Shown here piece by piece: positions 38,413 through 38,566 of a stretch of 38,566 nt of DNA (position 1 is its first letter; every line of letters begins with the position of its first letter). The notes under the pieces were generated by a model. The model saw nothing but the letters and a program-made list of their open reading frames with translations. It did not search any database and had not been told where the DNA came from. Made by a program: the position numbers and the translations under genes. Source of the stretch: a virus; IMG/VR virus record IMGVR_UViG_3300032157_000032, positions 1-38,566 of that record; one strand, written 5' to 3'.

Positions 38413-38566
38413 CTAGTTGATCTGGTCGCCGATGATGGACCCGGAGGCCACCGCGAACGTAATGTAACTAACCCCGTCAATGGCCACCCCCGCGGACGTG
38501 TAGCCCAAGCCACCGCCCTCCGCGAAACTGCCATCCTGTCCCAGGTTGCCGCCGTCGCCGCCTGTG
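38413..38566 (-). CDS. Tail tip protein, C-terminal end (repeat copy)
   Basis: This is the 3' end of the gene at 1-2274. Bases 38440-38566 duplicate the left end, and 38413-38439 encode the unique last residues SIIGDQIN plus a TAG stop. The next gene starts ten bases further on at ATG 38403. Confidence 0.85.
   Translation of the reverse strand, partial: TGGDGGNLGQDGSFAEGGGLGYTSAGVAIDGVSYITFAVASGSIIGDQIN
38440..38566. repeat. Terminal direct repeat, right copy
   Basis: Exact copy of bases 1-127. Removing one copy gives a circle of 38,439 bp and restores an intact 766-codon tail gene across the junction. Confidence 0.95.

Overview
The window is a complete genome of a tailed, siphovirus-type bacteriophage, linearised inside a tail gene. 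Bases 1-127 recur exactly at 38440-38566, so the molecule closes to a circle of about 38,439 bp. Base composition is high in GC. The presumed host is a Gram-negative, high-GC bacterium: there is an Rz-like inner spanin, a lipoprotein outer spanin, Sec-type signal peptides, and an attachment site matching the 3' half of a bacterial tRNA-Lys(CUU) gene. I cannot name the host genus from sequence alone.

Almost everything is on the minus strand and reads as one very long unit that starts near 15.6 kb, runs leftward through position 1, re-enters at 38.4 kb and ends at an intrinsic terminator at 17.3 kb. Genes are packed with ATGA, GTGA, TAATG or TAGTG junctions, so translational coupling is the rule. 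Several real genes are very short or start at GTG, and one probably starts at CTG. In transcription order the regions are: a cassette of small unknown genes (15589 to 13323); packaging (P27-type small terminase, large terminase); head (ClpP-like protease, HK97-type major capsid, then portal, an unusual order); head-tail connectors and tail (gp6-like connector, head closure, gp10-like, terminator, tube, G/GT chaperones with a -1 slippery site, tape measure, discoidin-like tail protein, tip protein); across the circle junction a further tail protein and a fibre-like protein carrying a signal peptide; replication (primase, DnaB-like helicase, family A DNA polymerase fused to an SSB-like domain, FEN/gp6-like exonuclease, PD-(D/E)XK nuclease, dNTP diphosphohydrolase-like protein); an accessory block (metallophosphoesterase, ATP-grasp, HNH, glycosyltransferase); a long lysis region (second HNH, endolysin, several small membrane proteins, FnIII protein, spanins); small zinc-ribbon proteins and a Dam-type adenine methyltransferase; then attP and an integrase operon.

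The only stretch without dense coding is 15.6-17.4 kb. It holds the single plus-strand gene, a perfect 15-bp inverted repeat, an imperfect duplication with an offset of about 295 bp carrying a 23-bp motif, an array of about 10-bp phased TACCTA-like units, several dyads, a CRP-like palindrome and the terminator of the integrase operon. This is the likely control and/or replication origin region. The phage has a tyrosine integrase and an attP but no recognisable repressor gene, so how lysogeny is controlled is open. The most promising material for something undescribed is this control region, the phosphoesterase/ATP-grasp/glycosyltransferase cluster, and the polymerase-SSB fusion.
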